Positions 27,179-36,760 of a DNA stretch of 64,000 nt are shown piece after piece. Position 1 is the first letter of the stretch; each line of letters starts with the position of its first letter. A program made the translations under genes and the position numbers. Below the pieces are notes generated by a model. The model was given only the letters and a program-made list of their open reading frames with translations, ran no database searches and was not told where the DNA came from. This DNA is from Acetobacter oryzifermentans (lineage in GTDB: Bacteria; Pseudomonadota; Alphaproteobacteria; Acetobacterales; Acetobacteraceae): assembly GCF_001628715.1 (NCBI RefSeq), contig NZ_CP011120.1:2139501-2203500 (forward strand), read 5' to 3'.

Positions 27179-28060
27179 ATGTTCCAACGCATTATTCATC
27201 TCATTCACAAAACTACGGCTGCCATCACTCATGGCAATCTCTCCCAGCGTATCCCACTCACCGGAAACGGAAATGAAGGGGATGAGGTTACCACCGCCAT
27301 AAATACCATGCTGGATAGTATCAGCCAGCAGATGGATAACGTGCGACAAACTTCCAACGCCATTGCGCATGATCTGCGTGCCCCTATTGCCCGCGCACGT
27401 TCCCAACTGGAAGATGGAGCCTTACACGCACACACTGAGGCTGAACTCCGCACAGCCATTGAGCATGCTATTGAGCAGCTTGACCATGTGACCAGTATTT
27501 GTGACGCACTGTTACGTATTGCGCAGATAGAAGCTGGCAGCCGCCATTCGGCCTTTAGCCAGTTTGATCTGATACCTGCCCTACGGGATATTCTGGAACT
27601 TTACTCCGCTGTTGCAGAAGATTGTGGAATGACGATCAAGACCATTTTCCCCGAAAAACTTCCGTTTTATGGTGATCGCGCCATGTTCCAGCAGGCCATT
27701 GCCAATGTGTTGGACAACGCCATTAAATTTTCTCCGCCCAAAGGCGTCATTGCCTGCTCCGCCCAGCTTATTCTACCCTCACCTCATTCAGAAAATGATG
27801 GCATCGTAGAAATCGCCATAACTGACCACGGTGTAGGCATGACGCCACAAGACATGGCACATGCCACACAACGTTTCTTTCGGGCCGAGCAGACACACCA
27901 TATTTCAGGCTCTGGTCTTGGGCTTTCTGTTGTGCAGGCGATTGTGCAACGTCATGGTGGCCAACTTCATCTAGCCAACAACAATCCGGGGTTAATCGTG
28001 CGTATTGAGGTACCCTTGCCTCGCACTAAAATCAGTAAGACTATGGAAATCAATCGCTAA
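27179..28060 (+). pseudogene. histidine kinase fragment lacking transmembrane sensor region
   Basis: The 293-residue frame starts within a HAMP domain (FQRIIHLIHKTTAAITHGNLSQRIPL), continues with the dimerisation and phosphoacceptor helix (His64 in SNAIAHDLRAPIARARSQLE), and ends with the ATPase domain (NVLDNAIKF, TDHGVGM, GSGLGLSVV). A normal partner of an OmpR-type regulator has an N-terminal membrane-sensor half of about 150-180 residues; here only 98 bases separate it from the regulator. An ATG overlapping the regulator stop (27081) opens a 17-codon frame (MNIFAARGSDKKPFCTV) and then stops. An internal deletion with frame loss is the simplest reading. The ATG at 27179 has no good ribosome binding site, but the remaining domains look intact, so it could still be a soluble kinase. 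Confidence 0.7.
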
Positions 28061-28269
28061 TCTAACGTTTTTGATACAATCATCCTTTTGCCGCAGATAC
28101 ATTGCCTTTCTGCCTTGAACTTGCCCTACTGATAGATTGTTATCGCAGCAGTAAGTATTCACCTGTGGTGGACAGCCTCAGAAAAAGCGCTGCTCTTTGC
28201 CAACAGGGAAACATCTAACCTCATTCATTTTTGCCCAACAACTCTGACATCAAAAGGAAACACCCGCTG

Positions 28270-28983
28270 ATGCGTTTTTATTCTCGCTCCATGTTGTTCC
28301 TGCTTTCCGCAAGTTCCTGCGCATTCATGGCAATGCTCCCCCCAGCTCATGCGGAAGATACAAATACTTTTACCAAGCTTGAGCTTTCTGCTTCTGGCAC
28401 AACAGATTCCGCCCCAGACCAGCTTACCGCCACATTCCGGGCAGAAGCACGTAACAAAAATGCAGCAACAGCCCAGCAGGCTGTAAATGCGCTGGTGCAA
28501 AAAATTACCGAACAAACCAGCAAAAATGATGCCGTGCAGTTAGCAATAACAGGGTACGATGTTTCTGAAACGCGCCCAGACAAAGAGCCCGCTTTTTGGA
28601 CAGCGACCCAGAGATTGAGCCTGAAAGCCCAAAATGGTAACGCGCTCCTGCCCTTAGCCGGACAGTTTCAAGCAAATGGCCTTATTCTGGAAAGTCTGGA
28701 TTGGTCTATTTCTGATGACAAGCGTGAAGATCTGCTGCTGGATGCTGAAAAGAACGCCATTGCCGAGCTAAAAAAGCAGGCAGACACGGTGGCTGCGTCT
28801 CTGGGCTTGCATGTCGTGCGCTTTTCAAATGTCACTATATCTGAAAACCCCATCATCCGCCCCATGCCTATGATGATGTCTATGGCGCGCAGTGCAGATG
28901 CCTCGGCAGCAGCACCATCCAGCACCGCACAAACCCAGCATGTTCACGCAAACGCGCGTGCAACTATCCTGCTTGGCCCATAA
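28270..28983 (+). CDS. SIMPL (DUF541) domain periplasmic protein
   Basis: The product is about 237 residues with a Sec signal peptide (RFYSRSMLFLLSASSCAFMAMLPPAHAE, cleavage after AHA). The SIMPL domain follows: FTKLELSASGTTDSAPDQLTATFRAEAR near the start and DWSISDDKREDLLLDAEKNAIAELKKQADTVAASLGLHVVRFSNVTISE later, which is the repeated pattern of this family. Members are periplasmic or outer-membrane proteins of uncertain function, some linked to stress resistance. The start ATG at 28270 has an AAAGGAAA ribosome binding site; an upstream TTG frame to 28231 is less likely. A terminator follows. Confidence 0.85.
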   Translation: MRFYSRSMLFLLSASSCAFMAMLPPAHAEDTNTFTKLELSASGTTDSAPDQLTATFRAEARNKNAATAQQAVNALVQKITEQTSKNDAVQLAITGYDVSETRPDKEPAFWTATQRLSLKAQNGNALLPLAGQFQANGLILESLDWSISDDKREDLLLDAEKNAIAELKKQADTVAASLGLHVVRFSNVTISENPIIRPMPMMMSMARSADASAAAPSSTAQTQHVHANARATILLGP

Positions 28984-28987
28984 AACA

Positions 28988-29026
28988 AAAAACCCCCTGC
29001 TTCCTTAATAAGAAAGCAGGGGTTTT
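28988..29026 (+). terminator. bidirectional terminator between the SIMPL gene and infC
   Basis: AAAACCCC(C)TGCTT pairs with AAGCAGGGGTTTT with one bulged C, and is followed by T residues on both strands. It lies between convergent genes. Confidence 0.8.
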
Positions 29027-29052
29027 ACTGGCAATCAGACTAAAAACACGGT

Positions 29053-29589
29053 TTAGCGCGGGGCCAGAACCATGATCATCTGGCGGTTTTCAAGGCGCGG
29101 CATCTGCTCCACCTTGGCAACCTCATCCATTTCGCCACGAATGCGTTCCAGAACCTTAATACCCAGTTCCTGATGCGCCATTTCACGACCACGGAAACGC
29201 AGCGTAACCTTTACCTTGTCACCTTCACCAATAAAGGTTTTCACAGCACGCATTTTAACCTGGTAGTCATTTTCGTCGATATTCGGACGAACCTTGACTT
29301 CCTTGATTTCAATGACCTTCTGCTTCTTTTTGGCTTCGTTGCGCTTTTTCTGCTGTTCGTATTTGAACTTGCCGTAATCAAGAATCTTCGCAACAGGCGG
29401 CTCGGCATTTGGGCTTATTTCTAGAAGATCCAACCCAACGCTATACGCTTTTGCCAAAGCATCACGCACAGTCATAATACCGGCCATTTCGCCATTTTCA
29501 TCAATAAGGCGAACCTGCGGCACACGGATTTCTTCATTCACTCGCGGCCCTTCTCGGCTGGGCGGCGCGGGATACGGTGATCTGGCTAT
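29053..29589 (-). CDS. infC: Translation initiation factor IF-3 (AUA start)
   Basis: IF-3 prevents premature 70S joining and checks start codons. The conserved N-terminal domain ([62 protein letters not shown]), linker and C-terminal domain ([44 protein letters not shown]) are all present. An in-frame GTG at 29541 would give 162 residues. A start at the ATA at 29587-29589 adds 16 residues ([16 protein letters not shown]), ending as alphaproteobacterial IF-3 usually does, and has an AGGAG at 29596-29600, six bases away. IF-3 autoregulates by discriminating against such rare starts. It follows thrS, as in many bacteria. Confidence 0.95.
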   Translation of the reverse strand: MARSPYPAPPSREGPRVNEEIRVPQVRLIDENGEMAGIMTVRDALAKAYSVGLDLLEISPNAEPPVAKILDYGKFKYEQQKKRNEAKKKQKVIEIKEVKVRPNIDENDYQVKMRAVKTFIGEGDKVKVTLRFRGREMAHQELGIKVLERIRGEMDEVAKVEQMPRLENRQMIMVLAPR

Positions 29590-29685
29590 GGTCGGCTCCT
29601 GTAGTACATTTCAATAATTTGCAGAGGCACCTTTTGGGCGCTTCTACCTGTTGTTAGTATGTGCGCAATTATCTGCGCTTTATCA

Positions 29686-29725
29686 AGCAGGGCAAGCACA
29701 AAAACATCTTCATTGCTGCCCTGCT
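29686..29725 (-). other. stem-loop between thrS and infC
   Basis: AGCAGGGCA (minus strand) pairs with TGCCCTGCT around a loop of about 22 bases. It lies 20 bases after the thrS stop, with no T run after it. It could be a weak terminator or part of the infC leader. Confidence 0.4.
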
Positions 29726-29744
29726 GTGACAAGAAAACTCTGCT

Positions 29745-31676
29745 TCACCCTTTTTTGCGTAAATCTGGCGGCGTTGCCTCATTTTTCAAGCGTGCAACCG
29801 CATCATTCAAGCTCAGAGTCTCCTGCGCCTGCGTGCCAAGGCGACGCATGGCAACGGTGTGCTCTTCTGCTTCACGTCGGCCAACTACCAGAATCACCGG
29901 AACACGCGCCACGCTGTGTTCGCGCACTTTGGCGTTGATCTTGTCATTCCGTACATCGGCTTCCACAGCCAGCCCGGCTTCACGCAAAGCGGCAGCCACT
30001 TCCTCTGCATAAGGTGCGGCGTCACTTACAATAGAGGCCACCACCACCTGCACTGGCGCCAACCAGAGCGGGAAACGCCCTGCGTGCTGTTCGATCAGAA
30101 TACCAAGGAACCGTTCAAAAGATCCCAGAATGGCACGATGCAGCATAACGGGACGATGCCGCCCAGAGTCTTCGCCAATATAACTGGCATCGAGTCGTTC
30201 AGGCAGAACCAGATCAACCTGCAAGGTGCCGCACTGCCAATCACGCCCAATGGCATCACGCAGCACAAATTCCAGTTTGGGGCCATAGAATGCGCCCTCA
30301 CCGGGGTTGTGTTCGTATTCCACACCCGCCACGGTGCAAGCTTCTTTCAGTGCGTTTTCAGCCTTGTCCCACACCTCATCGCTGCCAGCACGCTGTTCTG
30401 GGCGATCTGCAAACTTTACGCGCACATGCTCAAAGCCCAGATCCTGATACACATCGTGCAGCATTTTCACGAAACGCACTGTTTCATCTGCAATCTGATC
30501 TTCGGTGCAGAAAATATGCGCATCATCCTGCGTAAAGCCACGCACACGCATCAGGCCATGCAATGCACCAGAAGGCTCATACCGGTGGCATGCGCCAAAT
30601 TCCGCCATACGCAGCGGCAGTTCACGATAAGAGCGCAGGCCATGACGGAAAATCTGTACGTGGCAAGGACAGTTCATAGGCTTGAGGGCGAGGGTTTTGT
30701 TTTCGTCCTCAACCGTCGCAATGAACATGTGATGGCGGTATTTGTCCCAGTGGCCAGAAGCCTCCCACAGTGCCCGGTCAACAAGCTGTGGTGTGCGCAC
30801 TTCCTGATAACCATGGCGTGTCTGGGCACGGCGCATGTAATCCTGCAACGCCGTATAAAGCCGCCAGCCTTTGGCATGCCAGAACACCTGTCCCACGGCT
30901 TCTTCCTGAAAATGGAACAGGCCCATTTCCTTACCGATCCGGCGATGATCGCGCTTTTCTGCTTCTTCCAGTTGGTGCAGGTGCGCGTCCAGCTCCTTCT
31001 GATCACGCCATGCCGTGCCGTACACACGGGTTAGCATGGGGTTACGATGGTCCCCACGCCAATAGGCGCCAGCCACCTTCATCAACTTGAAAGCGTTACC
31101 AACATCCTTGGTGGTGCGCAGATGCGGGCCACGGCACAAATCCAGCCATTCACCCTGCCGATAGATAGAAATTTCTTCATCTTCCGGCAGATCGCGAATC
31201 AGCTCGGCTTTGAATTTTTCACCGCGATCTTCAAAAAACTGAATCGCATCATCGCGCTTCCAGACTTCGCGCACAAACGGTTCAGCCTTGGCGACAATTT
31301 CCCGCATTTTAGCTTCAATGGCCGCGAAATCTTCCGGGGAGAACGGTTCAGAACGATAGAAATCGTAATAGAAGCCGTTTTCAATAGACGGACCGATTGT
31401 AACCTGAGTGCCCGGGTACAGCGCCTGCACGGCTTCGGCCAGCACATGCGCAGCATCGTGCCGGATAAGCTCCAGAGATTCCGGATCTTTGCGGGTAATA
31501 AAGCGAAGGGCAGCATCTTTCTGGATGGTCTGGCGGATATCGCACAGCTTTCCATCCACTTCCATGGCCAGTGCGGCTTTAGCAAGACCGGGGCCGATAG
31601 CTTCCGCCACCGTCGTGCCTGTTACCGGCCCGTCAAAACTACGAACAGAACCGTCAGGCAAGGTAATGGCGGGCAT
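29745..31676 (-). CDS. thrS: Threonyl-tRNA synthetase
   Basis: A class II synthetase that charges tRNA-Thr and edits Ser-tRNA-Thr. About 643 residues, the normal length. An N-terminal TGS domain ([13 protein letters not shown]) is followed by the editing domain with the HxxxH zinc motif in [13 protein letters not shown] near residue 75. The catalytic core has the zinc-ligand cysteine in [13 protein letters not shown] and motif 2 [15 protein letters not shown]. The C-terminal anticodon domain reads [24 protein letters not shown]. The start is the ATG at 31676 with a GGAG site upstream; a TTG two codons earlier is possible. infC follows on the same strand. Confidence 0.96.
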   Translation of the reverse strand: MPAITLPDGSVRSFDGPVTGTTVAEAIGPGLAKAALAMEVDGKLCDIRQTIQKDAALRFITRKDPESLELIRHDAAHVLAEAVQALYPGTQVTIGPSIENGFYYDFYRSEPFSPEDFAAIEAKMREIVAKAEPFVREVWKRDDAIQFFEDRGEKFKAELIRDLPEDEEISIYRQGEWLDLCRGPHLRTTKDVGNAFKLMKVAGAYWRGDHRNPMLTRVYGTAWRDQKELDAHLHQLEEAEKRDHRRIGKEMGLFHFQEEAVGQVFWHAKGWRLYTALQDYMRRAQTRHGYQEVRTPQLVDRALWEASGHWDKYRHHMFIATVEDENKTLALKPMNCPCHVQIFRHGLRSYRELPLRMAEFGACHRYEPSGALHGLMRVRGFTQDDAHIFCTEDQIADETVRFVKMLHDVYQDLGFEHVRVKFADRPEQRAGSDEVWDKAENALKEACTVAGVEYEHNPGEGAFYGPKLEFVLRDAIGRDWQCGTLQVDLVLPERLDASYIGEDSGRHRPVMLHRAILGSFERFLGILIEQHAGRFPLWLAPVQVVVASIVSDAAPYAEEVAAALREAGLAVEADVRNDKINAKVREHSVARVPVILVVGRREAEEHTVAMRRLGTQAQETLSLNDAVARLKNEATPPDLRKKG

Positions 31677-31721
31677 GGTCAAAGGCTCCAGAAAAGAAAA
31701 TCAGAAACTGATAGAAGATGC

Positions 31722-32678
31722 TTAATGACGCCACCAGAGCGCGGCTGCAACCCTTTGCACACAAAGCAATGCAAGATCATGCACACGAAGTACGCGCACC
31801 TGCCCTGCCTGCCACCCTAACGGAGCCGTAAGCGCGGGGTTACTATCAGCAGAAAACAGCACAACGCAGCGGCAGCCCATAACGGCAGCCAAATGCATTG
31901 GGCCTGTATCATTCCCCACAGCGCATTGCGCCCGCGCAGCCAGCCCTGCAAGTTCTGGCAGAGTGGTCTGGCCCATTAAATTTAGGGCTTGTGGGCAATA
32001 AGACAGAATATCCTTTGCCAAGGGCTGTTCAGTTTCATGCCCCACCAATACTGGGCACAAACCACGCCGGGCAATTTCTGCCGCCAGCTCACCATACCGT
32101 CTGGCAGGCCAGCGTTTGGCAGGCCGATGCACGGCTGCCCCCGGCACAATCAGCACATAGGGGGTATCAAGCTTTGGCCCTTTATCACGTAACCATGAAA
32201 CATCTGGTTGTGACACATTTTCTATGCCAGCCATACGCAACTGATCACGCTGGCGGGCGCGCGTGTGCATCTCATCCCGCCATGGGTTTAAATGGGCAAG
32301 CCTGCCCTCTCCTACATGCCCGCACCATGAAGCGGGCCGTCCTGCCAGCACAAAATAACGCGCTGTACGGGCGGATGTCTGTAGATCATAAACCCTGTCA
32401 TACCCGCGCAACATCTTACGCAGTGCGCATATTTGCGGCACATTTGCCCAATGTGGGCGCGTATCCGTAAGGACTTCATTAAACCAGGGTGAAAGCCGGG
32501 CCAGTTCAACAAACGGCGCTGTTGTAAGCAAAGTGATATGTGCAGCAGGATATGCCTGCCGGATAGCCTGAAATGGGCCAAAACTTTGCACGAAATCTCC
32601 CAACGCACCCAAACGGATAACAAGAATACGTTGCGGTGGAGCCCCTTGGGGTTTTTCAGAATGTATTAAATGGCTCAT
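31722..32678 (-). CDS. Glycosyltransferase family 9 (heptosyltransferase-like)
   Basis: This 318-residue protein has the GT9 layout: an N-terminal Rossmann half (RILVIRLGALGDFVQSFGPFQAIRQAYPAAHITLL) and a C-terminal half with the nucleotide-sugar site (VLIVPGAAVHRPAKRWPARRYGELAAEIARRG, then CAVGNDTGPMHLAAVMGCRCVVLF). GT9 enzymes transfer heptose or related sugars from ADP-sugars to lipopolysaccharide core. The start ATG at 32678 overlaps the stop of the upstream TPR gene by four bases (ATGA), so they are translated together. Only 45 bases separate it from thrS. The acceptor cannot be read from the sequence. Confidence 0.88.
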   Translation of the reverse strand: MSHLIHSEKPQGAPPQRILVIRLGALGDFVQSFGPFQAIRQAYPAAHITLLTTAPFVELARLSPWFNEVLTDTRPHWANVPQICALRKMLRGYDRVYDLQTSARTARYFVLAGRPASWCGHVGEGRLAHLNPWRDEMHTRARQRDQLRMAGIENVSQPDVSWLRDKGPKLDTPYVLIVPGAAVHRPAKRWPARRYGELAAEIARRGLCPVLVGHETEQPLAKDILSYCPQALNLMGQTTLPELAGLAARAQCAVGNDTGPMHLAAVMGCRCVVLFSADSNPALTAPLGWQAGQVRVLRVHDLALLCVQRVAAALWWRH

Positions 32679-33508
32679 GGTGTATCCGGATCTGCGGCCA
32701 TAACAGCAAGATCCTGCCGAGCCAGATCTGCTTCATGACTATCTGGTGCCAGATCAAGCACGCGCTGCCAGTCTGCCTGTGCGCCGGTGGCATCCCCTTT
32801 GCGTTCACGCACAATGCCGCGTTCCAGCAAAGCTGCCGGGTTTTCCGGCTCTATTTCCAAAGCATGTGCTACGTGCATGGCCGCAGCATCAAGCTGCCCT
32901 ACGCGACGTTCCGCCGATGCTAGCAAAACATACCCCTCGGCTCCAATATCTGGCTTTTTAGCCACCAGCACAGAGAGTTCTTTCACCACCACATCAGCCT
33001 GATCCTGCGCCAGCAAAGCGCGAGCACGTAACAGGTGCAGGCGGGTGTCATCCTCAAACGCCAGCCCGTAATCTACGCTGCGCAAAGCTTTTTCTGGTTG
33101 CCCGGCAGAAAGCCAGGCATCGGCTGCATCTTTCTCCAGCCCGGCCCGAAAGCTGGAAGGCGCGCGCTCTGCGTGCTCTATAGGCTGGTGGGCAAGTTCA
33201 TCCAGTTCCGCTGCTGCACTTTCTTCATCCCCGGCTTCCAGCAATGCCAAAGCATGACAATGCTTGGCTTCCTGCCCTCCGTTACCGTGGCGCTCCCAGT
33301 CCAGTGCGTAATCTCTTGCGCCAAATGGATCATCCCCCACCATGGCCATACAAGCTTCTACAGACCATTTCTGCCCGCTTACTGGCCCGGATGTATCCGC
33401 AGCATGGCCGCGTGCTGTAGCCGCCGTGACTGGGGCGGAAACAAGCAACGCTGTACCTGCAACCACGCAGGGAAGATGCCGCCGTGTAGGCACAAAAGAA
33501 AACTTCAT
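32675..33508 (-). CDS. secreted tetratricopeptide-repeat protein
   Basis: About 277 residues. It starts with a signal peptide (MKFSFVPTRRHLPCVVAGTALLVSAPVTAA; a twin arginine occurs but without the full Tat motif), then tandem helical pairs typical of TPR proteins. Clear repeats are LSAGQPEKALRSVDYGLAFEDDTRLHLLRARALLAQ, AYVLLASAERRVGQLDAAAMHVAHALEIEPENPAALLERGIVRERKGDATGAQADWQRVLDLAPDS-like segments at residues 120-265. Such proteins act as scaffolds. The GGAGGCAGG ribosome binding site fixes the ATG at 33508. It overlaps the GT9 gene by four bases, suggesting a shared envelope role. Confidence 0.82.
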   Translation of the reverse strand: MKFSFVPTRRHLPCVVAGTALLVSAPVTAATARGHAADTSGPVSGQKWSVEACMAMVGDDPFGARDYALDWERHGNGGQEAKHCHALALLEAGDEESAAAELDELAHQPIEHAERAPSSFRAGLEKDAADAWLSAGQPEKALRSVDYGLAFEDDTRLHLLRARALLAQDQADVVVKELSVLVAKKPDIGAEGYVLLASAERRVGQLDAAAMHVAHALEIEPENPAALLERGIVRERKGDATGAQADWQRVLDLAPDSHEADLARQDLAVMAADPDTP

Positions 33509-33626
33509 CCTGCCTCCATAACAAACAGGTTCATTCACGCACAGGCCGGGAACCTGAAAAGGAAGAACAGTTCTGCCCTACTGATCTTATGGCACAAAAT
33601 GTGCAAATTATGATAACACCCTGTTC

Positions 33627-34856
33627 ATGAGCAGTTTTCTGGCCTCTGCCTCCATCCTGCAAATCCTGCCCGCTCTGGAGCAGGGCGGAGTGGAAAGAGG
33701 CACCATAGAAATGGCGCAGGCCATTACGCAAGCTGGGGGCAAGGCGCTTGTCATCAGCGCTGGTGGGCGTATGGAACCTCTGCTGCGGCATAGTGGCGCA
33801 GAGCACATTACCCTTCCCGATTGTGGCAGCCGAAACCCCTTGAAGATTGCCAAAAACAGTCATTTCCTCAGCAACATTATTCGCCAGCACAATGTGCAAC
33901 TTGTTCATGCCCGATCCCGCGCACCTGCATGGGTGGCCAAAATGGCCTGCAAGCGCACACAAACACCCTTTGTAACAACATGGCATGGCGTGCACGCCAA
34001 CACCTTTCCCGGCAAGCGGCACTACAACGCTGTTTTAGCATCTGGGGACCGCGTTATTGCCATTAGCAACCACATCGCCCAGCGCCTTGCGGAAGAATAT
34101 CATGTCGGGCCAGATCGGCTACGTACTATCCCGCGCGGGGCAGATACCGATCAGTTTTCGCCACAAATGGTATCCGGCCAGCGTGTGCACCGTCTGGTAG
34201 AAGCATGGGCGCTTCCGGCTGATGCCCCGGTTATTCTTATGCCCGGCAGACTAACAGCATGGAAAGGCCAAAGCCTTGTGCTGGATGCGTTGGCCCAGCT
34301 TCTAGACCTTTTACCAGATATAAACTGGCATTGCGTGTTTGCTGGCGGGTGCTCGCCCGAAGATAAATATGCGCAGGAACTCAGCACAAAAGCGGCGCAA
34401 TTAGGCCTGACTGACCGCGTGCGCTTTGCAGGCCATTGCGATGATATGCCCGCCGCCATGATGCTTGCCAACATGGTGGTTGTGCCCTCCCTCCGCCCAG
34501 AACCTTTTGGCCGTGTGGTGGTGGAGGCACAGGCCATGTGTTGCCCGGTTATTGTGGCGCATCATGGTGCAGCAGTAGAAACCGTTGCCCATGGCCAGAC
34601 GGGCTTTAGCTTTACCCCAGAAAACGCCAACGAACTGGCACAGACCATTTATGACGTGCTGGTTGCGCCACCAGAAATTCTGGAAGCTATCGGATATGCC
34701 GCACGCCAGATGGTACTGAGCCATTACAGCACCTTTGCCATGCAACATGCCACACTGGCTGTGTATGATGAACTGCTTGATACCACTCTGGCAGAACACT
34801 TTGCTGGCATTAAAAATGATCCTGCCCTCTTTCAGGAACCAACATTTGCAGGATAA
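33627..34856 (+). CDS. Glycosyltransferase family 4 (GT-B fold)
   Basis: A 409-residue retaining glycosyltransferase. Its N-terminal half opens with ILQILPALEQGGVERGTIEMAQAI, a signature of GT4 enzymes in envelope polysaccharide clusters. The C-terminal half has VILMPGRLTAWKGQSLVLDALAQL, the donor-binding PSLRPEPFGRVVVEAQAMCCPVIVAHHGAAVETV (E-x7-E-like motif), and FTPENANELAQTI. The donor sugar is unknown. It is transcribed away from the GT9/TPR pair, so the region may form a small lipopolysaccharide/exopolysaccharide cluster. The start ATG at 33627 lacks a clear ribosome binding site but fits the family start. Confidence 0.88.
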   Translation: MSSFLASASILQILPALEQGGVERGTIEMAQAITQAGGKALVISAGGRMEPLLRHSGAEHITLPDCGSRNPLKIAKNSHFLSNIIRQHNVQLVHARSRAPAWVAKMACKRTQTPFVTTWHGVHANTFPGKRHYNAVLASGDRVIAISNHIAQRLAEEYHVGPDRLRTIPRGADTDQFSPQMVSGQRVHRLVEAWALPADAPVILMPGRLTAWKGQSLVLDALAQLLDLLPDINWHCVFAGGCSPEDKYAQELSTKAAQLGLTDRVRFAGHCDDMPAAMMLANMVVVPSLRPEPFGRVVVEAQAMCCPVIVAHHGAAVETVAHGQTGFSFTPENANELAQTIYDVLVAPPEILEAIGYAARQMVLSHYSTFAMQHATLAVYDELLDTTLAEHFAGIKNDPALFQEPTFAG

Positions 34857-34905
34857 GGAAGAAAGACTTTAATTTTCCTGACCTGGAAGGAAGCAGGACA
34901 CAGAC

Positions 34906-35721
34906 ATGACTGCTACTTCTCTTACAACTCCGCCCTCCATTTTTATGCGACCTCCGCAACATCTGGCTTTTATGGCGGCCCCTACAGAAACCGCCCGTGA
35001 TGAGCTTGATCGGCTGGTGACCCGTTATGGCAACTGCCACCCCGGTGAGGCAGACGTAGTGATCTGTTTGGGCGGTGATGGTTTTATGCTGGAAACCCTA
35101 CGCGTTATTCTGGAAGCCGGGCTGACAACCCCAGTTTATGGCATGAACTGTGGTTCCGTGGGTTTTTTGATGAACCCTACGGATGAAGAAGACCTTCCTT
35201 ACAGATTGGCGCATGCACAGGCTGCAATCATTCACCCTTTACGCATGAAAGCCGTAACGGCACATGGCGAAGCACATGAAGCATTGGCGCTGAATGACGT
35301 GTATCTGTTCCGCCAGACACGACAGGCAGCCAAATTACGCATTGATGTGGATAGGCTGGTGCGCATTCCCGAGTTGATTTGTGATGGCGCTTTATTGGCC
35401 ACCCCAGCCGGTTCCACCGCTTATAACCTTTCTGCCCACGGGCCTATTGTGCCACTTTCTGGCAACCTGCTTCCACTTACCCCTATCTGCCCCTTTCGCC
35501 CACGCCGCTGGCGCGGAGCACTTCTGCCCTCATCGGCCCATGTCGGTTTTAGTGTTCTGGAACACGACAAACGCCCGGTTGCAGCCGTTGCCGATTCGAT
35601 AGAAATTCGGGATGTTGTTTCTGTGCAGGCGTGGGAAGACCGCGAATTGGCCGTAACCTTGTTGTTTGACCCTGGGCAAACCCTTTCTGAACGTATTGCG
35701 GCGGAACAGTTTTCTGCATGA
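34906..35721 (+). CDS. nadK: NAD kinase
   Basis: NAD kinase makes NADP+ from NAD+ and ATP. The 271-residue protein has the family's GGDG motif at residues 56-59 ([16 protein letters not shown]), the NAD-binding segment [36 protein letters not shown], and [22 protein letters not shown]. An aspartate in DGA and the ATP-contacting residues are present. The length is typical. The start ATG at 34906 is preceded by a GGAAGGAAGCAGGA stretch. The next gene's most likely start is 84 bases after the nadK stop, although its frame is open across that gap. Confidence 0.95.
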   Translation: MTATSLTTPPSIFMRPPQHLAFMAAPTETARDELDRLVTRYGNCHPGEADVVICLGGDGFMLETLRVILEAGLTTPVYGMNCGSVGFLMNPTDEEDLPYRLAHAQAAIIHPLRMKAVTAHGEAHEALALNDVYLFRQTRQAAKLRIDVDRLVRIPELICDGALLATPAGSTAYNLSAHGPIVPLSGNLLPLTPICPFRPRRWRGALLPSSAHVGFSVLEHDKRPVAAVADSIEIRDVVSVQAWEDRELAVTLLFDPGQTLSERIAAEQFSA

Positions 35722-35804
35722 TGCCGCAGTGTGGCCGCTTTCAGGCGCCAAAAGCAGCTTCCCTCTGGTCTTCTTCCTCTTTTTCTGGATTAGTCTTCCA
35801 TTTA

Positions 35805-36746
35805 ATGCAGAACATGTTTCCTTTCTCTCGCCGCCTTGCCCTTTTGTGTGCCGCAAGCTTGCTTGCCACCAGCGCGGTCTCACATGCTCAGATTGTTACC
35901 AACAGTCAGGCTCTGGACAGTTTGGGCGGGGCAGCACCCATAACCGCGCCCACAACACCTGCGGCACCTGTGCATGAAGCAGCACCTCGCCGGGCGACAA
36001 CGCCTGCGCATACTGAAACGCGCCGCCGCGTAGTGGAAAAGCCGCAAGCTTCCACAGCACAGAAAAAAGAAACATCCAGCGTAAAAAACACGCAGCCAGC
36101 CGCAGCAGCGCCTAAAAGTGCACCTGCCCCCAAGCCGGTTACCAAGCCCCCGGTTGAAGCCAAAGCACCCGCACCCGCACCCGCACCCGCACCCGCACCC
36201 GCACCCGTGGCTAAAGCCGCACCTGCCCCGGCGCAAGACACCAAAAGCGTAACACCTGCGGCCCAGCCGCATAAACCGCCACCGCCGGCAACAATACCAA
36301 ATGCCCCACCTCCGCTGCCGCAGCTTACCCCTGCCCCATCAGACGTGGAAACCCATCCCTTTCCGGTGCCTCCGCAGCCAACTGTGGATTTAAAAGCTCC
36401 AGGCACCGTGACACCTATTGAAGGCGGTGTGCGCATTACCTTTGCACCAGATGCGGCAACACTTAACCCAGAAACACATCAGGCCATTCTGGCATTTGGG
36501 CAGCGTTTGTCTGACAAACCGCATGAACGCGCCCTGATAGATGCCTACAGTTCCGGCGCTGTGGATGATCCATCATTGCCGCGGCGTATGGCATTGGCCC
36601 GCGGGCTGGCGGCGCGCAGCGTGCTCATGAATGGTGGCACACCCTCTACCCGCATTTACGTGCGCGTTATTGGCCTGCCCAAACAATCCGCCCCTAACAC
36701 ACCGCAGGATTATATTGATATTTACCAATCTGACGTTGAACCCTAA
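35805..36746 (+). CDS. secreted OmpA-like protein with Ala/Pro/Lys-rich stalk
   Basis: About 313 residues from the ATG at 35805. A signal peptide (MFPFSRRLALLCAASLLATSAVSHA) is followed by a long low-complexity stalk rich in Ala, Pro and Lys (about residues 50-205), including seven Ala-Pro pairs in a row. A C-terminal OmpA-like domain (VRITFAPDAATLNPETHQAILAFGQRLSDKPHERALIDAYSS, then RRMALARGLAARSVLMNGG and RIYVRVIG) usually binds peptidoglycan. So it probably spans from the outer envelope to the cell wall. The start is uncertain (35805 or 35814), because neither ATG has a good ribosome binding site and an open frame continues upstream to 35718. Confidence 0.75.
   Translation: MQNMFPFSRRLALLCAASLLATSAVSHAQIVTNSQALDSLGGAAPITAPTTPAAPVHEAAPRRATTPAHTETRRRVVEKPQASTAQKKETSSVKNTQPAAAAPKSAPAPKPVTKPPVEAKAPAPAPAPAPAPAPVAKAAPAPAQDTKSVTPAAQPHKPPPPATIPNAPPPLPQLTPAPSDVETHPFPVPPQPTVDLKAPGTVTPIEGGVRITFAPDAATLNPETHQAILAFGQRLSDKPHERALIDAYSSGAVDDPSLPRRMALARGLAARSVLMNGGTPSTRIYVRVIGLPKQSAPNTPQDYIDIYQSDVEP
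36165..36206 (+). repeat. tandem hexanucleotide repeat, seven copies
   Basis: Seven perfect copies of GCACCC encode (Ala-Pro)7 in the OmpA-like protein's stalk. Because the unit is six bases, gain or loss of copies keeps the reading frame. Confidence 0.95.
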
Positions 36747-36760
36747 AAACGAGCATCTTT

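Noticed and set aside
29859..31034. A 391-codon plus-strand open frame opposite thrS
   Set aside because: Antisense of a conserved synthetase; no family resemblance and a composition typical for reverse-strand frames.
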